Positions 27,640-36,248 of a stretch of 64,000 nt of DNA are shown piece by piece. Position 1 is the stretch's first letter. Every line of letters starts with the position of its first letter. Source of the stretch: Sphingomonas sp. (GTDB lineage Bacteria; Pseudomonadota; Alphaproteobacteria; Sphingomonadales; Sphingomonadaceae); the NCBI RefSeq assembly GCF_030145815.1, contig NZ_JAIXHL010000001.1, positions 124,001-188,000 of the forward strand, read 5' to 3'. The notes under the pieces are model-generated. The model was given only the letters and a program-made list of their open reading frames with translations, had not been told where the DNA came from and did no database searches. The position numbers and the translations under genes were made by a program.

Positions 27640-28926
27640 ATGACGGCCGGTGGCGACACCGGCCGTCCGTCGCCCGCGAACCGGCCCTGGTTCGTGCTGG
27701 TGACGCTCACCTTCGTCTACATCCTCAACTTCCTCGACCGGCAGCTGATCGGCATCCTCGCCAAGCCGATCCAGGATTCGCTGAACGTCACCGACACCCA
27801 GTTGGGACTCATCGGCGGCCTGTATTTCGCGATGTTCTATTGCTTCATCGCGATCCCCGTCGGCTGGTTCGCCGACCGCACCAGCCGCGTCGGCGTGCTC
27901 AGCCTTGCCTGCGCGATCTGGAGCGGGGCGACGGTCGCGTGCGGCATGGCAGCCAATTACACCCAGCTGGTGATCGCGCGCATGACCGTCGGGTTCGGCG
28001 AGGCGGGTGGCGTCCCGCCATCCTATGCGATCATCACCGACACCTATCCCCCCGGCAAGCGCGCCGCGGCGCTCGGCATCTTCAACCTCGGCCCCGCGAT
28101 CGGCGCGGCGGCGGGCGTCGCGTTCGGCGCGGCGATCGCCGAGCTCTATGGCTGGCGGTTGCCCTTCATCATCGTCGGCGCGATCGGCGTAGCCACGGCA
28201 GCGTTCGTGTGGCTGACGATCCGCGAGCCGCAAAAGGGCGCGATGGACGGCGCACGGGCGGCGGGTGCGGACGACAAGGCACCGTTCTGGCCCACAGTCG
28301 GGGCGTTCCTGTCCAACCCGGTGCTGATGCTCGCGGCCTTGGGCAGCGGCGCGACGCAGTTCGTCACCTATGGCCTGGGCAACTTTGCGGTCCTCTATCT
28401 GATGCGCGAAAAGGGGATGGTGCTGGGCGATGTCGCGGTCTGGTACGCGCTGGTCCTACTGATCGGCATGGGCGGCGGCATGGTCGTATCGGGTCGGGTG
28501 ATCGACGCGATGACACGCAAATCGCGCGCTGGTTATGCCATTGCACCGGCCGCGTCGCTCGCGGTGGCGATGCCCTTCTATATCGGCTTCGTCTGGGCCC
28601 CGAGCTGGCCGCTTGCACTGGCGTTGCTCGCGGTGGTGATGGTGTTCAACTATTTCTACCTCTCGGCCTCGGTCGCTCTGGTGCAGGAAGAGGTACGACC
28701 GAACCAGCGCGTGCTGTCGGGCGCGCTGCTGCTGCTGATCATGAACTTTATCGGCCTTGGCCTTGGCCCGACCTGGGTCGGGTTCGCCAGCGACTGGTTC
28801 AAGGCGCAGGGCGATACGCAGAGCCTGCAGAGCGCGCTCTACACCCTGACGCCCTTCTACCTGATCGCAATCGGCCTGTTCGTTGCGCTCGCGCGGCGGC
28901 TGAAGCGGGAAGGGGCGGCGGCATGA
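27640..28926 (+). CDS. MFS transporter, paralogue of the one at 12850-14130
   Basis: The ATG at 27640, 5 nt after the receptor stop, is preferred over an upstream TTG inside the receptor; it gives 428 residues. It has about twelve membrane segments, with FVYILNFLDRQLIGILAK in TM1 and the loop GWFADRTSRVGVL. Many stretches are identical to the carrier in the tannase-type operon, so the two loci share a transporter lineage. It overlaps the carboxylesterase start (ATGA). It probably moves the substrate of this locus across the inner membrane. Confidence 0.88.
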   Translation: MTAGGDTGRPSPANRPWFVLVTLTFVYILNFLDRQLIGILAKPIQDSLNVTDTQLGLIGGLYFAMFYCFIAIPVGWFADRTSRVGVLSLACAIWSGATVACGMAANYTQLVIARMTVGFGEAGGVPPSYAIITDTYPPGKRAAALGIFNLGPAIGAAAGVAFGAAIAELYGWRLPFIIVGAIGVATAAFVWLTIREPQKGAMDGARAAGADDKAPFWPTVGAFLSNPVLMLAALGSGATQFVTYGLGNFAVLYLMREKGMVLGDVAVWYALVLLIGMGGGMVVSGRVIDAMTRKSRAGYAIAPAASLAVAMPFYIGFVWAPSWPLALALLAVVMVFNYFYLSASVALVQEEVRPNQRVLSGALLLLIMNFIGLGLGPTWVGFASDWFKAQGDTQSLQSALYTLTPFYLIAIGLFVALARRLKREGAAA

Positions 28927-30542
28927 AGCGGCTGATCGTCCTGATTGCGCTGCTGTTCGCCGCGCCCGCGCTCGCTCAGCCGCGCGCGACGGCTCCGGCC
29001 GGAACGGTCGAGGGCGTGGAGCAGGGCGGGCTCCGCATTTTCCGCGGCATCCCCTATGCGCAGGCTCCGGTCGGCCCGCTGCGGTGGAAGCCGCCGGTCG
29101 TGGCGGCGGACTGGCAGGGGGTGCGCAAGGCGACCGCGTTCGGCCCCGCCTGCGTTCAGCCGCGCAATCGCAATGCCGGGATCTACACCAACCCGCTCGA
29201 CACGGTCAGCGAGGATTGCCTGACGCTCAACATCTGGGCGCCGGAGGGGGCCAAGGACCTGCCCGTGTTCGTGTGGATCCATGGCGGCGCGCTGGTCGCC
29301 GGATACAGCCACGAAACCATGTATGACGGTGCGCGGATGGCGCAGCGTGGCAACATGATCGTGGTGTCGATCAATTACCGGCTCGGCATCCTCGGCTATC
29401 TCGCGCACCCCGAACTGAGCGCAGAATCGTCCGACGGCGTCTCGGGCAATTACGGCCTGCTCGACCAGATCGCGGCGCTGAAGTGGGTCCAGCGCAACAT
29501 CGCGGCGTTCGGCGGCGATGCGGGCAACGTGACCATCGCGGGCGAGTCCGCGGGCGCGCTCAGCGTCATGTATCTGATGGCCAGCCCGCAGGCGCGCGGC
29601 CTGTTCCACAAGGCGGTGGCGCAGAGCGCGTATATGATCACCACGCCCGAGCTCAAGCGCGGCGCGTACGGCCTGCCCTCGGCTGAGGCGGCGGGAAGCC
29701 AGATCATGACTGCGGTCGGCGCGGCCGATCTCGCCGCGTTGCGCGCGATGGATGCCGAAAAGCTGACCTTCGACGCCGCGACCAAGGGCTATGGCCCATG
29801 GGGCAATGTCGACGGCAAGATTTTGACGCGCCAGCTGGTCACGACCTGGGACCATGGCGAACAGGCCAGGGTGCCGGTGCTCGCCGGGTTCAATTCGGGC
29901 GAGATCCGATCGCTTCCGGTGCTGCTCCCGCCCGCGCCAGCCAGCGCCGAGGCCTATGAGGCCGCGATCCGCGCGCGTTATGGCGATCTCGCCGAGCATT
30001 TCCTGCGCCTCTATCCGTCGAGCAACATCAAGGAATCGCTGCTCGCGACCACCCGCGATGCGCTCTATGGCTGGACCGCGACCCGGCTCGCGATCGGCCA
30101 GACCGCGATCGGGCAGAGCGCCTATCTCTATCTGTTCGACCATGACTATCCGGCGGCTGCGGAATATGGCCTGCACGCCTTCCATGCCGCCGAGATCCCC
30201 TATGTCTTCGGCACCGCGGGCCGCACGCCGCCCTATTGGCCCAAAGTCCCCGACGACGTGACCAATCGCCGCCTGTCGGACGCGATGCTGTCCTACTGGA
30301 CGAGCTTCGCGCGCAGCGGGACGCCAATCGCCGACGGTCAGCCGGCATGGGAAGCCTATGGCAAGGCCGCGAACTACATGGCGTTCGCGGGCAAGCCCCA
30401 GCCCGGCACGCGGCTGATGCCCGGCATGTTCGCGCTGCACGAAGCGGCGATGTGCCGCCGCCGCGCCGCGGGCGATCAGCCGTGGAACTGGAACACCGGC
30501 GTCGCCTCGCCGGTCCTCAACAAGGCGACGGGTTGCCGATGA
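28923..30542 (+). CDS. Type-B carboxylesterase, exported
   Basis: The ATG at 28923 overlaps the MFS stop (ATGA) and gives 539 residues with a signal peptide (LIVLIALLFAAPALAQP). Family landmarks are FRGIPYAQAPVGPLRW near the N-terminus, SEDCLTLNIW, the oxyanion-hole WIHGGALV, the nucleophile elbow TIAGESAGALS, and HAFHAAEIPYVFG for the catalytic histidine region. Such alpha/beta hydrolases cleave carboxylic esters, usually of small or aromatic alcohols. It overlaps the CoA ligase gene downstream. The likely role is periplasmic cleavage of the imported ester, giving an acid for the ligase. The ester itself is not known. Confidence 0.9.
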   Translation: MKRLIVLIALLFAAPALAQPRATAPAGTVEGVEQGGLRIFRGIPYAQAPVGPLRWKPPVVAADWQGVRKATAFGPACVQPRNRNAGIYTNPLDTVSEDCLTLNIWAPEGAKDLPVFVWIHGGALVAGYSHETMYDGARMAQRGNMIVVSINYRLGILGYLAHPELSAESSDGVSGNYGLLDQIAALKWVQRNIAAFGGDAGNVTIAGESAGALSVMYLMASPQARGLFHKAVAQSAYMITTPELKRGAYGLPSAEAAGSQIMTAVGAADLAALRAMDAEKLTFDAATKGYGPWGNVDGKILTRQLVTTWDHGEQARVPVLAGFNSGEIRSLPVLLPPAPASAEAYEAAIRARYGDLAEHFLRLYPSSNIKESLLATTRDALYGWTATRLAIGQTAIGQSAYLYLFDHDYPAAAEYGLHAFHAAEIPYVFGTAGRTPPYWPKVPDDVTNRRLSDAMLSYWTSFARSGTPIADGQPAWEAYGKAANYMAFAGKPQPGTRLMPGMFALHEAAMCRRRAAGDQPWNWNTGVASPVLNKATGCR

Positions 30543-32119
30543 TCGACGGAAGCATGCAGGATTATCCGCTGACGCTGGACAAGTTCCTGCACCACGCCGC
30601 CAAATGGTATCCGGATGCGGAGGTCGTCACCGCGCGTGAGGGCGGGGGGACCGACCGGATCGGCTATGCCGAGCTGCGGGATCGCGCGCTGGCGGTGTCG
30701 TCGCTGCTCAGTGGTTTCGGGGTCAAGCCGGGGGATCGCGTGGCGACGCTGGCGTGGAACAGCCAGGCGCATGTGGAGGCATGGTATGCGATCATGGGCA
30801 TGGGCGCGGTGTGCCACACGCTCAACCCGCGCCTCACCGCCGCGCAGCTTGCCGATATGGTGGTCCAGTCGGGGGCGAAGCTGCTGATCGTCAGCGCCGA
30901 CCTTCAACCGCTCGCGCACGCGATTGCCGAGCGCGTGTCGGCGCTGTCGCTGCTGCTGGTCATTGACGGTGCTGCGGATGCGCAGCCGGCCACCTGCGCG
31001 GTGATGGCGCTCGAACCGCTGATCGCAACCGCGCCGGACGGCGCCGTGTGGGGCGACTTCCCCGAAACCACGCCATGCGGCCTGTGCTTTACCTCCGGCA
31101 CCACCGGCGCGCCCAAGGGCGTGACCTACACCCACCGCGCCAGCTTCCTGCACACGCTGCGCTGCCTTCAGGCCGATGTGATGGCGATCCGGTCGACCGA
31201 CAGCGTGCTGGTGGTGGTGCCGATGTTCCACGCTAATGCTTGGGGCCTGCCCTTCGCGCTGCCGGCCGCGGGTGGGCGGCTGGTGTTGCCGGGTCGCGCG
31301 ACTGATGGCGCGAGCCTTGCCCGCCTGATCAAGGCAGCAGAGGTAACGATCGGCGTCGCCGTGCCGACCGTTTGGCTGGGGGTCGCCGAGCATCTCGAGG
31401 CGACCGGCGAGACCCTGCCGAGCCTAGAGCGCATCATCGTCGGCGGCTCGCCGCTCGCGCCCGCGCTGATGGAGCGGATTGAGCGCGTGCTCGGCGTTAC
31501 CGTCCAGACCAGCTGGGGCATGACCGAGCTGTCACCCTCCGGCACGGTCGCACCGCCGCACGATCCGCAGCGGACAGCGGCGGTCTCGGGTCGCCCGGCG
31601 ATTGGCGTCGACCTGCTGCTGACCGACGCGGACGGCGTGCCGCTGCCGCAGCAGCGCGACACGGAGGGGCATTTGCGCGTGCGCGGTGCCGCCGTGGTTG
31701 ATCGCTATTTCGGGCAGGACGCACCCGCAACCGATGCCGATGGCTGGTTCGCGACCGGCGATCTCGCGCGCATCGACGCGCAGGGCAACTTGATCATTAC
31801 CGGACGCGCCAAGGATTTGATCAAATCCGGCGGCGAATGGATCAACCCGGCCGAGATCGAGGCGGTGGTCGGCGCGCTCCCGCAAGTCTCGCTTGCTGCG
31901 GTGATCGGGCGCGAAGACCCCAAATGGGGCGAACGCCCGCTGCTGCTGGTTGAGATGCAGGACGATGCGCTGAGCGACGCCGACCTGCTCGCCCCGCTCC
32001 GTGGCCGCGTCGCATCGTGGTGGATTCCCGACGCGATCGTCCGCCTCGACGCCATGCCGCTCGCCCCGACCGGTAAAATCGACAAGAATAGCTTGCGGTC
32101 TCAATATGGAAGCGCTTGA
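30539..32119 (+). CDS. Acyl-CoA ligase (AMP-binding, medium/long-chain type)
   Basis: The ATG at 30539 overlaps the esterase stop (ATGA) and gives 526 residues. Adenylation motifs are LCFTSGTTGAPKGVTYTHRA (A3), SWGMTELSP (A5), GWFATGDLARID (A7) and ITGRAKDLIKSGGEWINPAE (A8). The catalytic lysine lies in APTGKIDKNSLR. It resembles fatty-acid-CoA ligases that act on medium chains or arylalkanoic acids. It would activate the acid released by the neighbouring esterase. Its end overlaps the TetR start by 14 nt. Confidence 0.9.
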   Translation: MIDGSMQDYPLTLDKFLHHAAKWYPDAEVVTAREGGGTDRIGYAELRDRALAVSSLLSGFGVKPGDRVATLAWNSQAHVEAWYAIMGMGAVCHTLNPRLTAAQLADMVVQSGAKLLIVSADLQPLAHAIAERVSALSLLLVIDGAADAQPATCAVMALEPLIATAPDGAVWGDFPETTPCGLCFTSGTTGAPKGVTYTHRASFLHTLRCLQADVMAIRSTDSVLVVVPMFHANAWGLPFALPAAGGRLVLPGRATDGASLARLIKAAEVTIGVAVPTVWLGVAEHLEATGETLPSLERIIVGGSPLAPALMERIERVLGVTVQTSWGMTELSPSGTVAPPHDPQRTAAVSGRPAIGVDLLLTDADGVPLPQQRDTEGHLRVRGAAVVDRYFGQDAPATDADGWFATGDLARIDAQGNLIITGRAKDLIKSGGEWINPAEIEAVVGALPQVSLAAVIGREDPKWGERPLLLVEMQDDALSDADLLAPLRGRVASWWIPDAIVRLDAMPLAPTGKIDKNSLRSQYGSA

Positions 32120-32888
32120 GACCTTGTTCGACCCGGGCTGCGGCGATCCGGCCGCATCCGGGCAACAGGGGAATGACAGCCCAGTGCCTGAGCAGAAATC
32201 CGAAAAGCCCAAGCCCCGCCGCCGCGCGACCAAGGCTGAGCAGCGCGCGGAGATGATGGAGCAGATGCTCGACGAGGCGGAGTATCTGTTCTCGAAGCAC
32301 GGCCTGCACGGCGTGACGCTCAAGGATGTTGCCAAGCGCGTCGGCGTCCACCACACGCTGCTGAACTATTATTTCGAGGACAAGAAGAAGCTGTTCGACG
32401 CGGTCTTCGCCCGCCGCGCGGTGGTGACAAGCGAAAGGCGGCTGAAGGCGCTGAACGATTACGACGCCGCGACCGGCGGCAAGCCGACGCTGGAAGGCGC
32501 GCTCCACGCCTTTCTCGACACCGATCTCGACCTGTATATCGAGGGGGGCGAAGGCTGGAAGAATTACGGCGCGCTCGGCGCGCTCGTCGCGAACACCCCC
32601 GAATGGGGCGCGGAACTGATGGACGCGCATTTCGACCCGGTCGTGCTGCGGCTGATCGAGCTGCTCAAAAAGGCGCTTCCCGATTGCGCCGAGGAGGACA
32701 TCTTCTGGGGCTATCACTTCGTCACCGGCGCGCTGATGGTCACGTTGGCGCGCACCGGACGCATCGACAAATTGTCGGGCGGGTTGTGCCGGTCGGAGGA
32801 TTTTGCGGCGATCAAGGACCGCATGGCGGTGTTCATGGCCGCGGGATTTCGGCAGATTTGCGGTAGCGGCGGGCGGAGCGGGGCCTAG
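32106..32888 (+). CDS. TetR-family transcriptional regulator
   Basis: This 260-residue regulator starts inside the ligase gene. A polar lysine/proline-rich lead of about 40 residues precedes the helix-turn-helix VTLKDVAKRVGVHHTLLNYYF (about residues 60-80), then DKKKLFDAVFARR. The C-terminal ligand domain is longer than average. Its location as the last gene of the esterase/ligase operon suggests that it senses the substrate or acyl-CoA and represses this operon and the SDR gene that follows. A near-perfect palindrome, CTCACTAGTTAG, lies between it and the SDR gene. Confidence 0.88.
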   Translation: MEALETLFDPGCGDPAASGQQGNDSPVPEQKSEKPKPRRRATKAEQRAEMMEQMLDEAEYLFSKHGLHGVTLKDVAKRVGVHHTLLNYYFEDKKKLFDAVFARRAVVTSERRLKALNDYDAATGGKPTLEGALHAFLDTDLDLYIEGGEGWKNYGALGALVANTPEWGAELMDAHFDPVVLRLIELLKKALPDCAEEDIFWGYHFVTGALMVTLARTGRIDKLSGGLCRSEDFAAIKDRMAVFMAAGFRQICGSGGRSGA

Positions 32889-32927
32889 CCCGCTCGCCTT
32901 TGCGCCTAGTCTCGCATAAGATACTCA

Positions 32928-32939
32928 CTCACTAGTTAG
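32928..32939. promoter_or_regulatory. Near-palindrome CTCACTAGTTAG, TetR-operator candidate
   Basis: A 12-bp near-palindrome centred on ACTAGT, with one mismatched pair, lies 24 nt before the SDR start and 40 nt after the TetR gene. ACTCACTCACTAG also contains a short direct repeat. Position and symmetry suit a TetR dimer site controlling the SDR gene; no second copy was seen upstream of the receptor. Confidence 0.35.
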
Positions 32940-32962
32940 CGAAGAATGATGGGAGGAAGTTG

Positions 32963-33856
32963 ATGCTGCTCGATGGACGGATTGCGATCGTAACGGGCGC
33001 CGGCGGCGGACTTGGTCGCGCTCATGCGCTCTATCTGGCGGGTAAGGGCGCGCGCGTCGTGGTCAATGACCTCAGCACCGATGCCGCGCAGCGCGTCGCG
33101 GACGAGATCGGTCAGCGCGGCGGCAAGGCGCTGGCGCTGGCCGGATCGGTCACCGACGAATGGGCGGTATCGAACATCGTCGCGTCAACCATGGACGCGT
33201 GGGGGCGGGTCGACATTCTGGTCAACAATGCCGGCATCCTGCGCGACAAGAGCTTCGCCAAGATGACGATGGACGAGTTCCGGCTGGTGGTGGACGTGCA
33301 CCTGATGGGCGCGGCAATCGCCAGCAAGGCGGTGTGGGAGATCATGCGCGGGCAGGGCTATGGCCGCATCGTCATGACCACTTCCTCCTCCGGCCTTTAC
33401 GGCAATTTCGGCCAGGCCAATTATGGCGCGGCAAAGATGGCGCTGGTCGGCCTGATGCAGACGCTGGCGATCGAGGGCGAGAAATACGGCATCCGGGTCA
33501 ACTGCCTCGCCCCCACCGCGGCCACGGGGATGACCGAGGGGGTGCTGTCGGAAGCCAGCCTCGCCGCGCTCGACCCGGCCTTGGTCAGCCCGGGGCTGCT
33601 GCCGCTGGTCGGCGAGGACGCGCCGACCCGCGCGATCCTGTGCGCTGGTGCGGGCCATTTCGCGACGGCCAACGTCACCCTGACCGACGGCATCCAGATC
33701 GGCGGTGGCGTGGATGCGGGCGAGCAACTCGCCGCACGCTGGACCGAAGCCGCGGATCGCACCGATGAGATCGTCCCGGCCTATGGCTTTACCCAGGCCG
33801 AGCGCGAGCTGGCGGCGGCAGGAATCACCGCCCCGGCGGTCGCAGTCGCGCGCTAA
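32963..33856 (+). CDS. Short-chain dehydrogenase (17beta-HSD4/MFE-2-like hydroxyacyl-CoA type)
   Basis: The ATG at 32963 follows GGGAGGAAG; the TTG one codon earlier is less likely. The 297-residue product has the NAD-binding motif TGAGGGLG (11-18), LVNNAG (87-91) and the catalytic residues S142 or S143, Y154 and K158 in TTSSSGLYGNFGQANYGAAK. The long C-terminal part resembles the hydroxyacyl-CoA dehydrogenase domain of peroxisomal multifunctional enzyme 2. It probably oxidises a 3-hydroxyacyl-CoA made from the ligase product. It lies just after the TetR gene with a candidate operator between. Its end overlaps the convergent methyltransferase gene by 4 nt. Confidence 0.88.
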   Translation: MLLDGRIAIVTGAGGGLGRAHALYLAGKGARVVVNDLSTDAAQRVADEIGQRGGKALALAGSVTDEWAVSNIVASTMDAWGRVDILVNNAGILRDKSFAKMTMDEFRLVVDVHLMGAAIASKAVWEIMRGQGYGRIVMTTSSSGLYGNFGQANYGAAKMALVGLMQTLAIEGEKYGIRVNCLAPTAATGMTEGVLSEASLAALDPALVSPGLLPLVGEDAPTRAILCAGAGHFATANVTLTDGIQIGGGVDAGEQLAARWTEAADRTDEIVPAYGFTQAERELAAAGITAPAVAVAR

Positions 33857-34605
33857 TCGGTCCGGCGGAAGATGCGGGCGATGACGGGCTGCGGTTCGAT
33901 CCGTATACCGTCCGGGGCGAAGCGCGGCCCCTTGGCCAGCCATTCGCCGGGGCCCCTGACGGCGCTGAACGGAAGGCCTGCCAGCGCGTCCTCGACCCGA
34001 TATTGCGCATGCTCGACGAGCAGCAGTCCACCCGGTGCAAGCGTCAACGCGAGCTGCCGCAGGTCGCGCGCGAACAGCGCAAAGGGGTAGTGGCTCGAGA
34101 TATCGCGCAGATCGCGCTCCCGCACCTCTTCGGGGCGGCGCGTAAATACTGCCATCGCAAAGATCGCATCATAGGGGCCGTGCGCGGCGATCAGATCGTG
34201 GCGTGAGGCGATGAAGATGCGGTTCACGTCGGCCGGCAGGCGACGACATGCGCGCAGCAGTACCGGGTTGATCTCCGCCCCGACCAGCATCGCGTCGGGG
34301 AAATAGCTGCGCAACGAGGTCACCTCCTCGCCGGCTGCGCAGCCATAGGACAGGATGCGCGGCGCGGGGCGGTCGGCGAGCAGCGCGCGGGCGGCCGCGA
34401 ACAGGCGCGGATAGCGGTCATGAAAGCTCAGGCTGATGTCCTGATGCACCTGCGCCCCGAACCGCAGCCGGGTGAACAGCTCGGAGCGCGCACGTCCGTC
34501 GCGGATCAGCGCGAGCAGCCGCGCCGCGCGCCGCCGCCACCGATCCGATGCTATGCCGCCCGCGCCCATCGCAGCCTGCTTGGCCCAGCGTGAGACGCGC
34601 GTCAA
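33853..34605 (-). CDS. Class I SAM-dependent methyltransferase-like protein
   Basis: The longest frame begins with TTG at 34605 (250 residues); an ATG at 34569 would shorten it by 12. The motif ILSYGCAAGEEVTSLRSYFP matches the glycine-rich SAM-binding loop in the style of CheR-like methyltransferases, followed by the acidic residue in VGAEINPVLL. YDAIFAMAVF and LALTLAPGGLLLVEHAQY fit the later strands. The acceptor is unknown. It overlaps the convergent SDR by 4 nt and is divergent from the beta-hydroxylase gene. It shows no clear functional tie to the esterase locus. Confidence 0.75.
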   Translation of the reverse strand: MTRVSRWAKQAAMGAGGIASDRWRRRAARLLALIRDGRARSELFTRLRFGAQVHQDISLSFHDRYPRLFAAARALLADRPAPRILSYGCAAGEEVTSLRSYFPDAMLVGAEINPVLLRACRRLPADVNRIFIASRHDLIAAHGPYDAIFAMAVFTRRPEEVRERDLRDISSHYPFALFARDLRQLALTLAPGGLLLVEHAQYRVEDALAGLPFSAVRGPGEWLAKGPRFAPDGIRIEPQPVIARIFRRTD

Positions 34606-34655
34606 ACCGCCCTGTTCATGCTTGCGCCGGCACCGACGCGCGCTAGGCTTGCGCC

Positions 34656-35270
34656 ATGCTCGATCAGGTCATCCGCACTGCGCCTCGTCAGGACTCGCCC
34701 CTGCCCGACCGGATCAAGCTGCCCTTTGCCTTCGATCCCGACCGGCTGTGCGCCGATCTCGACGCGGTAGATCGCGACTGGATCGATCATCTTGTGAAAC
34801 AGAATTACGAGGGCAATTGGTCGGTCCTGCCGCTGCGTCACACTGCGGGCGCGACGCATCCGGTGATGATGATCTATTCCGACCCGAGCGCGACCGAGTT
34901 CGTCGACGGCCCGCTGCTGGCGCACACCCCCTATTTCCGCGAGGTGCTGGCGGCATTTCGCTGCCCGCTCACCGTGGTGCGATTGATGCGGCTGACCCCG
35001 GGGTCGGTGATCAAGCCGCATTACGACCATGATCTCGCCGCCGAACATGGCGCGGCGCGGCTGCACATTCCGATCACGACCAACCCGGATGTCGAGTTTC
35101 TGCTTAACGGCACGCCGGTGACGATGGCACCGGGCGAGGCCTGGTATCTGCGGCTGATGGACACGCATTCGGTCGTCAACCGTGGCACCAGTGACCGCGT
35201 GCATCTGGTGATCGACGCGGTCGTCGATGACTGGTTGAGCGAGATGTTAGCGGCCAGCGCCGGGCAATAG
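34656..35270 (+). CDS. Aspartyl/asparaginyl beta-hydroxylase-like protein
   Basis: This 204-residue cupin-fold protein resembles the PF05118 family of Fe(II)/2-oxoglutarate hydroxylases. The metal motif begins at IKPHYDHDLAAEHG, and the far-side histidines are in MDTHSVVNRG and RVHLVIDAV; LHIPITTNPDVEFLLNG is typical of the family. Most bacterial members act on unknown small molecules or lipids. Its 3' end overlaps the end of the convergent virB11 gene by 24 nt, so the two genes share coding DNA at their tails. It has no clear link to the secretion operon. Confidence 0.8.
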   Translation: MLDQVIRTAPRQDSPLPDRIKLPFAFDPDRLCADLDAVDRDWIDHLVKQNYEGNWSVLPLRHTAGATHPVMMIYSDPSATEFVDGPLLAHTPYFREVLAAFRCPLTVVRLMRLTPGSVIKPHYDHDLAAEHGAARLHIPITTNPDVEFLLNGTPVTMAPGEAWYLRLMDTHSVVNRGTSDRVHLVIDAVVDDWLSEMLAASAGQ

Positions 35271-36248
35271 GACTTCGGCGACGCGGCGGCGCCCGCCTAC
35301 GCGCTCCAGCTGGACGAACACGTCGATGGTCGAGCGCACATAATGCGTCACGTCTTCGCGGCTGAGCCGGGTGCCGCGTTGCAGGATCAACAGCGCGATC
35401 TGTTCGACCGCCGCCTCCGCGCTGTTGGCATGGACCGAGCTCAGTGACCCGGGATGGCCGGTGTTGATCGCGCGCAGAAAGGCATAGGCCTCCTCGCCGC
35501 GCAGCTCGCCCAGGATGATGCGGTCGGGCCGCATGCGCAGCGACGCGCCGAGCAGATCGTCGGCGGTCACCCGCGCCTCACCCTGATCCCCGCGTGTCGC
35601 CAGCAGGCCGATCGCGTTCGCGTGGCGCAGGTGCAGCTCGGGGGTATCCTCGATCACGATCAACCGCTCTTCGGGCGCAATCTCACGCAGTAACGCGTTG
35701 AGGAATGTGGTCTTGCCGGTCGAGGTGCCACCGGAGACGAGGATGTTGCGGCGCGACCGCACCGCCTGTCGCAGCATTCCGGCCAGGTCGCTCGCTTCCA
35801 GCAACGCAGAAAGCTGCGCCAGCCCTTCATCGCCATGCAGCGCGCTGCCCCGTCGCGTCCCGTCGAACGCCCCCGCCGCCTGATAATCGTCGAGCCCGAG
35901 ATCGGCGGAGACATGCTTACGGATCGCGATCGCCATCCCGCCACGCGTCGCGGGTTCCGCGATCACCTGCACGCGCGCACCGTCGGGTAGTGCGGCGGAC
36001 AGCAGCGGGTGCGCGCGGCTGATCCCCTGATGCGTCAACGCCGCAACCTGTCGCGCCAGCCGTTCCAGCGCAGTTTCGGTGAGGTCCGGCGCGTCATGCC
36101 GCTCGCTCGCCCCGCCCAGCGTCTCGACCCAGATTTCGCCCGGCCGGTTGACATAGATGTCGGTTACATCCGCCCGATCAAGAAACGGGCCGAGCGGCGC
36201 CAGATAGGCGCGCAGATAGACGCCCGCCGCCGGCGGCTCAGCGGTCAT
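35247..36248 (-). CDS. virB11: VirB11-type secretion ATPase
   Basis: This 333-residue hexameric traffic ATPase carries the Walker A motif SGGTSTGKTTFLNALL, the Asp box region ERLIVIEDTPELHL, the Walker B/His-box region RPDRIILGELRGEEAYAFLRA and GHPGSLSSVHANS. It powers assembly and substrate transfer in type IV secretion at the cytoplasmic face of the inner membrane. It is the last gene of the virB operon, overlapping virB10 by ATGA. Its 3' end overlaps the convergent beta-hydroxylase gene by 24 nt. Confidence 0.93.
   Translation of the reverse strand: MTAEPPAAGVYLRAYLAPLGPFLDRADVTDIYVNRPGEIWVETLGGASERHDAPDLTETALERLARQVAALTHQGISRAHPLLSAALPDGARVQVIAEPATRGGMAIAIRKHVSADLGLDDYQAAGAFDGTRRGSALHGDEGLAQLSALLEASDLAGMLRQAVRSRRNILVSGGTSTGKTTFLNALLREIAPEERLIVIEDTPELHLRHANAIGLLATRGDQGEARVTADDLLGASLRMRPDRIILGELRGEEAYAFLRAINTGHPGSLSSVHANSAEAAVEQIALLILQRGTRLSREDVTHYVRSTIDVFVQLERVGGRRRVAEVLLPGAGR

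Noticed and set aside
27619..27642. TTG at 27619 as start of the second MFS gene
   Set aside because: It lies inside the receptor gene without a ribosome site; the ATG at 27640 directly follows the receptor stop and fits the family's N-terminus.
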